Assembly (NCBI GenBank): GCA_028871775.1
Contig: JAGWMH010000106.1
Coordinates: 1-6,327, forward strand
Length of the DNA: 6,327 bases
Direction of reading: 5' to 3'
From: Betaproteobacteria bacterium
Lineage (GTDB): Bacteria > Pseudomonadota > Gammaproteobacteria > Burkholderiales > Gallionellaceae
A program made the translations under genes and the position numbers. Position 1 is the first letter of the stretch. Every line of letters starts with the position of its first letter. Below the pieces are notes generated by a model. The model was not told where the DNA came from and made no database searches. It worked only from the letters and a program-made list of their open reading frames with translations. Of this stretch, positions 1 through 6,263 are shown in pieces.

Positions 1-40
1 CGGAGAGGCGCGGAGAATCATACGCTCACTCAAGACACAC

Positions 41-46
41 AGAGGA
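41..46 (+). promoter_or_regulatory. Ribosome binding site that supports the TTG start of the flippase
   Basis: AGAGGA lies five bases before the TTG at 52. It is the main argument for starting the flippase here rather than upstream of the window, since the reading frame has no stop codon back to base 1. Confidence 0.55.
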
Positions 47-51
47 CTGCA

Positions 52-1347
52 TTGACTTCCATTCCAGGCGTTCTGGCTGCGTTCGCCATCATCCTGATCG
101 ACCTGCTGGGGCGGGCGGGGCTGGACAAGGTGCTGGCACTGGTCGGCGGCCCTGTCATGGTCGCGCTGTGGGCACAACTGCAATCCGTGCTGGACCTCGT
201 CAGCGGCGTGGCAATCAACGGAGTCGTGCAGGGATTGACGGTGATGATTACCCAGGCGCGCGACTCGCGCGACGAGCGCAGCCTGCTGCAAAGCGCGCTC
301 AGGCTGGGGTTGGGCACTTCACTGGCCGCGGTGCTGGTTGTGGTGCTGGCCGCACCCTGGCTTGCGGCGTGGTTCACCCGGGAAAAAATCGAAGCACTGC
401 TGTTTTTGCTGGCCGCATGGGCCGGCTGCATCGCGGTCATTCCTGCCATGCTCAACGCCTATTGGCTGGGCAAGCACCAGCAGCAGCGCATGTTGCTGCT
501 GGCACTGCTGCTCGGCATGGTCTGGCTGCTGGTGGCGGCGGGCGCATGGCTTGGGCTGTCGTTGCGCGGGCTGATGCTGGTGCAATGCGGCGCGCTAATG
601 ATTATCGGCAGTGTGATCTGGCGCTATTTGCGCAGCCTGTCGCAGGCTGGCGGCGGGCAGGCGGAGGAAGCGGAGTATTTTCAAAAGCTGGCGAAGTTCG
701 TGCCGGTCGGCCTGGCCATCGGCATCATGAGTCCGGTCTCGACACTGCTGGTGCGCGTCATGCTGTCCGGCATGCTGTCCTGGAACGACGTGGGGTTCAT
801 CCAGGCACTGTGGCGCTCGACGGAGTGGGTGACTGCCACGGCAGCCGGAGTGCTGTCGCTGATCTTTCTGCCGCGCCTGAGCAGCACTTGCGGCTCGGCG
901 CGATTCAAGAGTGAAATGCTGCGTGCGGGCGCGGTCGTGCTGATTCCGGCGGCGTGTCTGCTGCTGCTGGTCTTCTTCAACCAGCGCGCCATGCTGGCGA
1001 CACTATATGATGCGCGCTTCGCAGTGAGCAATGAAACTGCCGCGCTGTTCGTGCTGGGTTGCTGGATACGCGTCGCCGCGTGGCTGTTCCTGTACGGCCT
1101 GTTTGCTGCGCACCGCACATGGCTGATCGTGGCGGGAGAAATGTTGTCGCTGCCGTTTTTTGCGCTGCTGCTGTGGCTGTTTGCCGGCGGGATGACGCTG
1201 GAACGGGCAGCGCTGCTTTATATGCTCAGCTATCTCGTCTATCTCGGCTTCAATGCCGCCGCCTTGCTGTACTCGTCGCGCCATCCACCCAGCGGGCGTA
1301 ATATCCGCAATGCACTGCTTGACTTACCGCACGTCATCCCACAGTGA
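52..1347 (+). CDS. WzxE-like polysaccharide / O-antigen flippase (MATE/MOP superfamily)
   Basis: This is a 431-aa integral inner-membrane protein. Proteins of this kind flip undecaprenyl-linked oligosaccharide units from the cytoplasmic to the periplasmic leaflet for surface polysaccharide assembly. About 12 hydrophobic segments are visible, roughly at residues 4-20, 35-60, 85-107, 112-135, 147-168, 172-192, 213-240, 246-275, 290-310, 327-350, 355-378 and 385-407. The best family signature is the central block at 215-277 (KFVPVGLAIGIMSP, then LVRVMLSG, VGFIQALWR and FLPRLSS). It resembles the corresponding WzxE block, and the length fits the roughly 416-aa WzxE class. The start is TTG with AGAGGA at 41-46, five bases upstream. 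The frame is open to the window edge but has no earlier ATG, GTG or TTG, and the first helix and the GP motif (33-34) sit at the expected distance from this start. The last seven codons overlap the convergent msrA. The substrate cannot be told, and no other glycan genes are in view. Confidence 0.85.
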   Translation: MTSIPGVLAAFAIILIDLLGRAGLDKVLALVGGPVMVALWAQLQSVLDLVSGVAINGVVQGLTVMITQARDSRDERSLLQSALRLGLGTSLAAVLVVVLAAPWLAAWFTREKIEALLFLLAAWAGCIAVIPAMLNAYWLGKHQQQRMLLLALLLGMVWLLVAAGAWLGLSLRGLMLVQCGALMIIGSVIWRYLRSLSQAGGGQAEEAEYFQKLAKFVPVGLAIGIMSPVSTLLVRVMLSGMLSWNDVGFIQALWRSTEWVTATAAGVLSLIFLPRLSSTCGSARFKSEMLRAGAVVLIPAACLLLLVFFNQRAMLATLYDARFAVSNETAALFVLGCWIRVAAWLFLYGLFAAHRTWLIVAGEMLSLPFFALLLWLFAGGMTLERAALLYMLSYLVYLGFNAAALLYSSRHPPSGRNIRNALLDLPHVIPQ

Positions 1348-1944
1348 CTTGATGCGCGCGTCGCGGCCGCAATTCAGCCGATAGAATTCATAGCGGATGG
1401 GATTTTTCCTGTAGTAATCCTGATGGTAGCCTTCGGCGGGATAGAACGCGCCGGCGGCCACGATCTCGGTATAGATGTGCGGGAATCGGCCGCTTTTTTC
1501 CAGCGCCTGCTTGCTGGATAGCGCCAATTTTTGCTCGGTGTCGTTTTGATAAAAGATCGCGCTGCGGTATTGAGAACCGGCGTCGCAGAATTGCCTGTCC
1601 TTCACGGTCGGGTCGATATGCCGCCAGAAGTAGTCGAGCAGCTTTTCATAACTGACGCGCTGCGGATCGTAGCGAACCCGCACCGCTTCGGCATGCCCGG
1701 TGCCGCCCTTGCTGACCTGCTGATAAGTCGGGTTGGGCACCGACCCTCCGGTGTAACCGGATTCCACCGCGATCACCCCGTCCAGCTTTTCAAAGTCGGC
1801 TTCCATGCACCAGAAACAGCCGCCCGCAAAGATTGCCGTGGCGCTTTGCGGGGCAGGCATGGTGGCCGCCATGAGCAAGCTGGCAAACATCGCGGCACAG
1901 CAAGCCAGTGCCAGCCTGCGCAGCGCGTTCATGTGAGTTGCCAT
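1324..1944 (-). CDS. msrA: Peptide methionine sulfoxide reductase MsrA, probably exported
   Basis: This 206-aa enzyme reduces the S-epimer of methionine sulfoxide in proteins back to methionine. The family signature GCFWC is at 42-46 with catalytic Cys43. Other family positions are also present: GHAE (83-86), the DAGSQYRS block (121-128, with Asp121 and Tyr126), YHQDYY (173-178) and the C-terminal NCGRD with Cys192. Cys46 and Cys192 are both candidate resolving cysteines. The N-terminus (MATHMNALRR, then a hydrophobic stretch at 11-27 and small residues around 26-31) looks like a Sec signal peptide, so the enzyme is inferred to act in the periplasm. A lipobox reading of LALAC is unlikely because the hydrophobic core before Cys15 is too short. 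The start at 1944 is chosen because GGGAG lies six bases upstream; the frame is open 24 codons further but would then run into the DUF504 gene. A second Met at 1932 is possible. It lies 32 bp after DUF504 on the same strand and is probably cotranscribed. Its stop lies inside the convergent flippase gene. Confidence 0.93.
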   Translation of the reverse strand: MATHMNALRRLALACCAAMFASLLMAATMPAPQSATAIFAGGCFWCMEADFEKLDGVIAVESGYTGGSVPNPTYQQVSKGGTGHAEAVRVRYDPQRVSYEKLLDYFWRHIDPTVKDRQFCDAGSQYRSAIFYQNDTEQKLALSSKQALEKSGRFPHIYTEIVAAGAFYPAEGYHQDYYRKNPIRYEFYRLNCGRDARIKSLWDDVR

Positions 1945-1950
1945 AATTTT

Positions 1951-1955
1951 CTCCC
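1951..1955 (-). promoter_or_regulatory. Ribosome binding site fixing the msrA start
   Basis: GGGAG on the minus strand is six bases from the ATG at 1944-1942. It argues against the longer in-frame start at 2016, which would overlap the DUF504 gene. Confidence 0.6.
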
Positions 1956-1976
1956 AGGGTTCACTGTTTTTCAGGA

Positions 1977-2231
1977 TCAATGCTCCCGCCGCCAGATCAG
2001 GGCGCCGTCCTTCCACACTTCCTTGACGCGGTGGTAGGGCACGCTGTGCGCGATTCCTTCCTCGTCCGTCACCTCGAAGCAGAAATGGCTGTCCGGGTCA
2101 CGCTGTACTTCATCGAGCGGTACGTACACCAGCTCGTCGTGCGCATGGTCGAGGTAGCCGATCCTGAATTCACCGCGCCCGAACTCCGGGTCCCAGTGGA
2201 TGCGGTTCAGCAGTTCATGCAGCGGGATCAT
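1977..2231 (-). CDS. DUF504 / MJ1316-type small protein, predicted RNA-end recognition
   Basis: This is an 84-aa soluble protein. It matches the DUF504 (UPF0248/MJ1316) pattern along its full length: MIPLHELLNRIHWDPEFGRG at 1-20, then FRIGYLDH (22-29), a VPLDEV segment (37-42), and the C-terminal VPYHRVKEVWKDGALIW (64-80). The family was predicted, from comparative genomics of RNA repair and processing proteins, to recognise RNA cyclic-phosphate ends. I know of no proof of this for the stand-alone bacterial form. The ATG start is firm, with AGGAGG at 2238-2243 six bases upstream. The gene stops 32 bp before msrA and probably leads a two-gene unit, with a candidate promoter at 2258-2285. No signal peptide or membrane segment is seen, so it should be cytoplasmic, unlike its exported partner. 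The family call is from memory of its motifs. Confidence 0.82.
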   Translation of the reverse strand: MIPLHELLNRIHWDPEFGRGEFRIGYLDHAHDELVYVPLDEVQRDPDSHFCFEVTDEEGIAHSVPYHRVKEVWKDGALIWRREH

Positions 2232-2257
2232 GCGTTCCCTCCTTGCGCTGCCGAAAA

Positions 2258-2285
2258 ATAATACCGGCCTCCGTTTATGTTGTAA
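2258..2285 (-). promoter_or_regulatory. Candidate sigma-70 promoter for DUF504-msrA
   Basis: On the minus strand TTACAA (2285-2280) is followed after 16 bases by TATTAT (2263-2258). The -10 element matches the consensus at five of six positions, the -35 at only three. A transcript would begin near 2250, leaving a leader of about 19 bases that contains the AGGAGG of DUF504. It lies in the 88-bp gap after mltC, where no hairpin followed by a T-run was seen, so read-through from mltC is also possible. Confidence 0.4.
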
Positions 2286-2319
2286 TCAGACCGCAGCAGG
2301 TTCTTCGAGGCTCCCTTGC

Positions 2320-3519
2320 CTACATCGCCGCGTAGTGCTTCTTTGCATCCAGCGCTTTCACGATATAACCGCGCGTTTCCTCGTAGGGCAGCCTGGTGCG
2401 CAGCGTGTCATACACCTCGTCCGGCCGCATCGAATTGATCCTGTTCAGCGCATCTTCCTGCCTTGCCTTGCCGCCGAGCGGGCTGAAGGCGCGGAACACG
2501 TTGCTGGGGCCGGTGTTGTAAGCGGCGATGGCGCAGTATTCGCGCGATACCGGGTTGCTGACCTGGTTCAGCGGGCTGTCGTTGAGCAGCACGCTCAGGT
2601 AGGTCGAGCCCAGCTCGATGTTGTTGTCGGCATCGAACAGATAATCCTTGCTCGGCATCACATCCTCGCCCTTGGCTTTGCGGTACGCCTCGCGGCCGCC
2701 GCTGGCGGGCACGAGCTGCATCATGCCGTAGGCCGGCGTGCTGGAAACGGCGTAGGGGTTGAACGAGCTCTCGATCTTGATGATGGCGTAGATCAGGCTG
2801 CGGTTGACCTGCGTGATGTCCGAATTCTTGCGCACTGCCGCCGCATATTGCAGCGCGCGTTTGTCCATGTGTGTGTTCACCATGTTCATCCGGACGTAGA
2901 GCACATTTTTCTTGATGCCGTTGGCATCGATGGTGCGGCTCTGCAATTTGTTGGCGACGAGGTAATCGGCGTAACGCTCCATCTCTTCGCGCGTCCTGAT
3001 GACGGCATTGTTCTGATCCATCACCAGTTCCTGCAGGTAAGGCTTGCCGGTCAGCGCGATCTCCTTGTCCGAGAACAGATCGACCGCACTTGGGTCGCCC
3101 GGCGTGAGCAACGCCACCACTGCCGCATTGCGCAATTTTTCTTTCGCCTTGTCTTCATCCAGATGCTCGATCAGGATGGTGCCAGCGTCGTAATCCACCA
3201 CCACGCGGTTCTTGTAGTTCTCGGTGTATTTCACGTAACGCGTGCGGCTCGGCAGCGTGCCGGATTCGCGCTTGCCCCACTTCGCGCCGCTCTCCTTCTG
3301 CACTTTGCCGATCAGGCGGTTGTACTCGGCCCGGACTTTCCTGAGGTCGGCAAGAACCAGTTCAGGATTGTATTTATAGGCGCTCACACGGCGGCCGGCC
3401 ATGCTTTTCAGAGCCTGTTGCGGGTTTTTCGCCGTCGCTACCTGTACCATCTGCTGCGTGGAACAGGCGGGCAGCAACAATGTGCCCGCCGCGATCAGCA
3501 ATCCGCCTTTGATCCTCAT
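2320..3519 (-). CDS. mltC: MltC-like membrane-bound lytic murein transglycosylase (lipoprotein)
   Basis: This 399-aa enzyme is inferred to cleave the MurNAc-GlcNAc bond of peptidoglycan, forming 1,6-anhydro-MurNAc ends, from the inner face of the outer membrane. The first 19 residues are a lipoprotein signal ending in the lipobox LPAC with lipidated Cys19. Asp is absent at +2 (Ser20), consistent with outer-membrane sorting. Residues about 25-215 correspond to the MltC N-terminal domain (DUF3393 type). Residues about 225-390 are a family-1 SLT domain. It shows IKIESSFNPYA with catalytic Glu250, GMMQLVP (265-271), NIELG (300-304) and AAYNTGP (332-338). E. coli MltC is about 359 aa, so this protein is slightly longer. 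The ATG at 3519 has GGAGG at 3524-3528, four bases upstream. It lies 89 bp after the secreted 179-aa gene on the same strand. The SLT family is certain; the MltC subtype rests on the N-terminal domain and overall architecture. Confidence 0.9.
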   Translation of the reverse strand: MRIKGGLLIAAGTLLLPACSTQQMVQVATAKNPQQALKSMAGRRVSAYKYNPELVLADLRKVRAEYNRLIGKVQKESGAKWGKRESGTLPSRTRYVKYTENYKNRVVVDYDAGTILIEHLDEDKAKEKLRNAAVVALLTPGDPSAVDLFSDKEIALTGKPYLQELVMDQNNAVIRTREEMERYADYLVANKLQSRTIDANGIKKNVLYVRMNMVNTHMDKRALQYAAAVRKNSDITQVNRSLIYAIIKIESSFNPYAVSSTPAYGMMQLVPASGGREAYRKAKGEDVMPSKDYLFDADNNIELGSTYLSVLLNDSPLNQVSNPVSREYCAIAAYNTGPSNVFRAFSPLGGKARQEDALNRINSMRPDEVYDTLRTRLPYEETRGYIVKALDAKKHYAAM

Positions 3520-3608
3520 CTGTCCTCCATCAACGGCTCCCTGTCGCCCGGCTCCGCCTTTGGCTAGTCTTGCCAGCCGCTACCTCCTGGCGCGCTGCGC
3601 CGCATTCC

Positions 3609-4148
3609 TTATTTTGCGTTCACGCGCTCCGCAGAAGGCTCCTCCTTGGTTGTTGTTGTTTTTGCCTCAGATGTTTTCAACTGTTCCTTGGCGACGAATT
3701 TGGCGCCCTCCAGGGCTTTGATGCCGCTGCGCAGTGATATGGATAACTGTGCCCTGGCATCTGCTTTGGCTTGCGCCAGGTCGGCTTTCGCTTCTTTCAC
3801 GCAGGCGCTCTTGGCCTTGCCAGCCCGGTCATCGCACTTTGCCTTGGACACTGCGTAATCCGCTTCCGCCTTGGCAACACTGATTTTGTAGTCCGCATCT
3901 CTCGAAGGCTTGTAGCGGGTTTTGAGTTCGGTTTTCGCGACTTTTTCCTTGCCTTTTGCTTCGGCTATGCAGATATCCTTGGCGTTACCGGCGAACGAAG
4001 CGCAATTCGCCTTGGCGGACTTGTACTCGGCCGCGATGTTTTTCTCGGCAGCCTTGTATTCGCTCTTCGACATGTTTTGTGCCATCGCGCCAGCGCTGAA
4101 TGAGAGACTGGCTGCAGCCAGGATTGCGGTAATGCAGGTTTTGTTCAT
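3609..4148 (-). CDS. Secreted Ala/Lys-rich helical protein with duplicated CX10C unit, unknown function
   Basis: This 179-aa protein has a clear Sec signal peptide: MNKT, a hydrophobic stretch at 5-20, and cleavage probably after AMA at 21-23, so the mature chain starts at Gln24. I do not recognise a named family. The mature part is strongly helical and charged, rich in Ala and Lys, like the helical regions often mis-annotated as TolA-like. It contains an internal duplication about 56 residues apart. Unit 1 (about 42-76) carries Cys49 and Cys60; unit 2 (about 98-132) carries Cys105 and Cys116. Both have the form C-x4-G-x-A-K-x2-C followed by an E-A-K segment. Each pair could form a periplasmic disulfide stapling a helical hairpin; this is inference. 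The C-terminal tail (160-179) is polar and low in complexity. The start at 4148 is set by AAAGGA at 4155-4160 and the signal peptide; 22 upstream in-frame codons are discarded. mltC follows 89 bp downstream. Confidence 0.82.
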   Translation of the reverse strand: MNKTCITAILAAASLSFSAGAMAQNMSKSEYKAAEKNIAAEYKSAKANCASFAGNAKDICIAEAKGKEKVAKTELKTRYKPSRDADYKISVAKAEADYAVSKAKCDDRAGKAKSACVKEAKADLAQAKADARAQLSISLRSGIKALEGAKFVAKEQLKTSEAKTTTTKEEPSAERVNAK

Positions 4149-4417
4149 GGCGGTTCCTTTAGGTATGTGATGAATTAAGCAGTGGTGCATGGCCGTGGGG
4201 ACACTCGAATCCACGCCAAGCTACCTGGGTGTTCCATTTCCTTCTGGCGCTCTTGCCCTACGGCAGCTGTTTCCCCGCTTCGTCGTGGGTGAGGCCATAC
4301 GACTCCTGGATTTTGCAGACCAGATGATAGCCCCAAAGGTGCCGGAGTCCAATAGCACTGGCTTAGCCTTTTACTTTTCTCCTTGCATGGGCATCAGAGC
4401 GAAGGATACGGGCTTGC
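4149..4417. other. 269-bp gap without a supported gene
   Basis: This stretch lies between the 114-aa gene and the secreted-protein gene. Besides the ribosome binding site at 4155-4160 I see no convincing promoter, tRNA or terminator. A rightward frame from an ATG at 4189 stays open to 4503, but it has no ribosome binding site and runs antisense into the 114-aa gene. On the minus strand a frame stays open between about 4370 and 4235 with no start that can be supported. Neither translation resembles a family I know. The base composition looks less GC-rich than the flanking genes. It may simply be leader DNA or the remains of a decayed gene. Confidence 0.4.
4155..4160 (-). promoter_or_regulatory. 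Ribosome binding site fixing the start of the secreted 179-aa protein
   Basis: AAAGGA on the minus strand is six bases from the ATG at 4148. It selects the start that gives a complete signal peptide over an in-frame Met at 4214. Confidence 0.55.
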
Positions 4418-4762
4418 TTATTCCGTTACCAGCGCCACCGCCGTGGCTGCGCTGGCCTTGTCGATATCCAGCCGCACCTCGCAGTATTCGTTGTTCTCGC
4501 TGATGGGGGTGGGGTCGTCAGCGCAACCGCAGCCGGTTATCACGCTCTGGTAAAAAATCCCTGCCTTTACGCGGATCACATTTCCCAGTTCGACAATACT
4601 GATGATCGCTACCGTGACCGGCGCGTCGGCAACGACATAATTGCCGGCTGACAACCCCTGCTGCAGCGGCAGCTGCCCCGCCTGCTGCGCGAGTTCCTGT
4701 TTGAGGATGGCCTCGAAACCTGGGGTCCCCCAGGCACGCAGGGCTTTATCGAGTTGGATCAT
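4418..4762 (-). CDS. 114-aa hypothetical protein coupled to pepD, with CGC and Cys94
   Basis: This small soluble protein looks like a real conserved gene, but I cannot name a function. It begins MIQLDKALRAWGTPGFEAIL, an amphipathic helical start. A hydrophobic beta-like segment follows at 49-59 (VTVAIISIVEL), then VKAGIFYQSVITGCGCADDP (65-84) and EYCEVRLDIDK (92-102). The three cysteines (78, 80 and 94), with Asp82 and Asp83 nearby, could bind a metal or react with a substrate, but this is a guess. No signal peptide is seen. The ATG at 4762 overlaps the 3' end of pepD by 17 bp in another frame, with GAGGA at 4768-4772 inside pepD five bases upstream. Its translation is therefore probably coupled to pepD. 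I have a loose memory of similar proteins in Betaproteobacteria; it needs a database check. Confidence 0.72.
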   Translation of the reverse strand: MIQLDKALRAWGTPGFEAILKQELAQQAGQLPLQQGLSAGNYVVADAPVTVAIISIVELGNVIRVKAGIFYQSVITGCGCADDPTPISENNEYCEVRLDIDKASAATAVALVTE

Positions 4763-6233
4763 GGGCGTCCTCAGTCTTCGCCAGCGCCCGCAACACCGCC
4801 TTGAGCAAAGTCCAGCAGCGGCCTACCGATGCAATCTCGACCCGTTCGCCTGGCGCGTGCGCGCCGCGTATGTCTGGGCCGAAGGAGATCATGTCCAGAT
4901 GCGGATGGCTGGCGGCGAGCAGGCCGCACTCCAGCCCGGCATGTATCACCTGCAGGCTGGCGGGCTGGCCAAATTGCGCGGTGTATACCTGCTGGCACAG
5001 CGCGAGCAGGTTCGATGACGGGTTCGGCGTCCAGCCCGGATACGCGCCGTCCTTCCATGCCTGCAAGCCGTAACTGTCGGCGCGGGAGGCCAGCTTGTCG
5101 GCCAGTTCATCGGCTCTTGCTTCGTGCAGCGAGCGCACCTTGAATGTCGCCTTGAACGCACCCTGTTCCAGCTCGGCCACTCCGAGGTTGCCCGACGTAT
5201 CCACCACGCCGGGAAAGGCATCGCTCATGCGCTCGACACCACTCGCGGTTGTGTCGAGGAAAGCGAGCAGGCGTTCCTGCGCCTCACGCGAAATGGTTTT
5301 GCCCGGTGACGTGTCGTAATGCCTGCACCCGAACGACACTCCCGCATCCTCCTCAGCATAGCGTTGCTTCCATGCCTCATGCCGATGCTGCACCCATGCA
5401 TCGATACTCGATGCCGTAGCAGCGTGCAGCGCGCACAGCGCATACGCCTCGCGCGGGATCGCGTTGCGCGCCGTGCCGCCCTTCAGTTCGATCAGGCGCA
5501 CGTCGGTGTGTGCGGACAGATCGCGCAGCGCTTCCGCCAGCAGCTTGATCGCATTGCCGCGCCCGAGATGGATGTCGATGCCGGAGTGGCCGCCTCTCAA
5601 TCCGGACACCTCAAACCGCAGCAGCGCATAGTCCGGAGGCGATACTCCTTGCATGCAATCGTGGCGCACCTCCACATCCACGCCGCCCGCGCAGCCCAGA
5701 TAGAAATGCCCCCACTCCTCGGTGTCGAGGTTGATCAGCGTCCTGCCCTGCAAGGTGCCGGGCACCAGTCCGCGCGCGCCGTCCATGCCGGATTCCTCGT
5801 TGACGGTGAGCAGCACCTCCAGCGGCGGGTGGACCAGGCTCGGCTCTTCCAGCGCGGCCAGCGCGAGTGCGACGCCGATGCCGTTGTCCGCGCCCAGGGT
5901 GGTGCCCTCCGCAGCTACCCAGCCGTCGCGCACCACCGCGCGGATCGGGTCGCGTTCGAAATCATGCGGCGTTCCGGCATTGGCCTGGCACACCATGTCG
6001 AGATGGCCTTGCAGGATCACGCCGGGCATCGCCTCGCAGCCGGGGCTGGCGGGCTTTCTCAGGATCAGGTTGCCCGCTTCATCGACCACGGCCTCGATGC
6101 TGTGCGCCTGCGCCCAGGCGATCAGATGCTCGCGCAGCGCCGCCTCGTGATACGACGGATGCGGTATCGCGCACAGCGTGGCGAAGTGCGCCCAGACCGG
6201 GTGCGGTTGCAGATTGTCCAGAGAGGAGGGCAT
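4746..6233 (-). CDS. pepD: Aminoacyl-histidine dipeptidase (peptidase D, M20 metallopeptidase)
   Basis: This 495-aa cytoplasmic di-zinc enzyme is inferred to hydrolyse Xaa-His dipeptides such as carnosine, and other unblocked dipeptides, during peptide turnover. Similarity to E. coli PepD (485 aa) runs the full length: SIPHPSYHE-like AIPHPSYHE (22-30), QGHLDMV (75-81), TTLGADNGIG (111-120), NEESGMDGA (145-153), CAGGVD (181-186), RGGHSG (213-218), RNAIPREA (256-263), GAYPGW (396-401), and IHAGLECGL (430-438). Metal and catalytic residues of the family are in place: His77, Asp79, Asp116, Glu146, Glu147, Asp170 and His459. The ATG at 6233 gives the N-terminus typical of the family (LQPHPVWAHF). 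A TTG seven codons earlier at 6254 is less likely. Neither start has a good Shine-Dalgarno sequence. A REP-like repeat begins about 30 bp upstream. The stop overlaps the next gene by 17 bp. Confidence 0.95.
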   Translation of the reverse strand: MPSSLDNLQPHPVWAHFATLCAIPHPSYHEAALREHLIAWAQAHSIEAVVDEAGNLILRKPASPGCEAMPGVILQGHLDMVCQANAGTPHDFERDPIRAVVRDGWVAAEGTTLGADNGIGVALALAALEEPSLVHPPLEVLLTVNEESGMDGARGLVPGTLQGRTLINLDTEEWGHFYLGCAGGVDVEVRHDCMQGVSPPDYALLRFEVSGLRGGHSGIDIHLGRGNAIKLLAEALRDLSAHTDVRLIELKGGTARNAIPREAYALCALHAATASSIDAWVQHRHEAWKQRYAEEDAGVSFGCRHYDTSPGKTISREAQERLLAFLDTTASGVERMSDAFPGVVDTSGNLGVAELEQGAFKATFKVRSLHEARADELADKLASRADSYGLQAWKDGAYPGWTPNPSSNLLALCQQVYTAQFGQPASLQVIHAGLECGLLAASHPHLDMISFGPDIRGAHAPGERVEIASVGRCWTLLKAVLRALAKTEDAHDPTR

Positions 6234-6263
6234 GTTATTAAAACCCAATTTCAAAAAAGAGTC

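Noticed and set aside
168..914. Rightward 248-codon frame inside the flippase
   Set aside because: Same-strand out-of-frame shadow, Arg/Ala/Gly-rich with no membrane helices, while the main frame has about 12 clear helices and WzxE-like motifs.
2200..3567. Long rightward open frame of 455 codons
   Set aside because: It is the antisense shadow of mltC, which has a lipobox, catalytic Glu and all SLT motifs. The shadow protein is rich in Val, His and Arg without family features and has no ribosome binding site.
3589..3601. Perfect small hairpin GGCGC-GCT-GCGCC between the secreted protein and mltC
   Set aside because: The stem is only 5 bp and no T-run follows on the minus strand, so it is not a convincing intrinsic terminator.
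4195..4214. tRNA-like TTCGA motif (GTGGATTCGAGTGTCC on the minus strand)
   Set aside because: The flanking bases do not pair in register as a T-arm, and no acceptor, D-arm or anticodon arm can be built around it.
4189..4503. Rightward 104-codon frame in the gap
   Set aside because: No ribosome binding site, no recognised family, and its 3' third is antisense to the 114-aa gene, whose start and coupling to pepD are better supported.
6234..6254. Seven-codon N-terminal extension of pepD from a TTG start
   Set aside because: No ribosome binding site before the TTG, and the E. coli PepD N-terminus aligns with the ATG at 6233.
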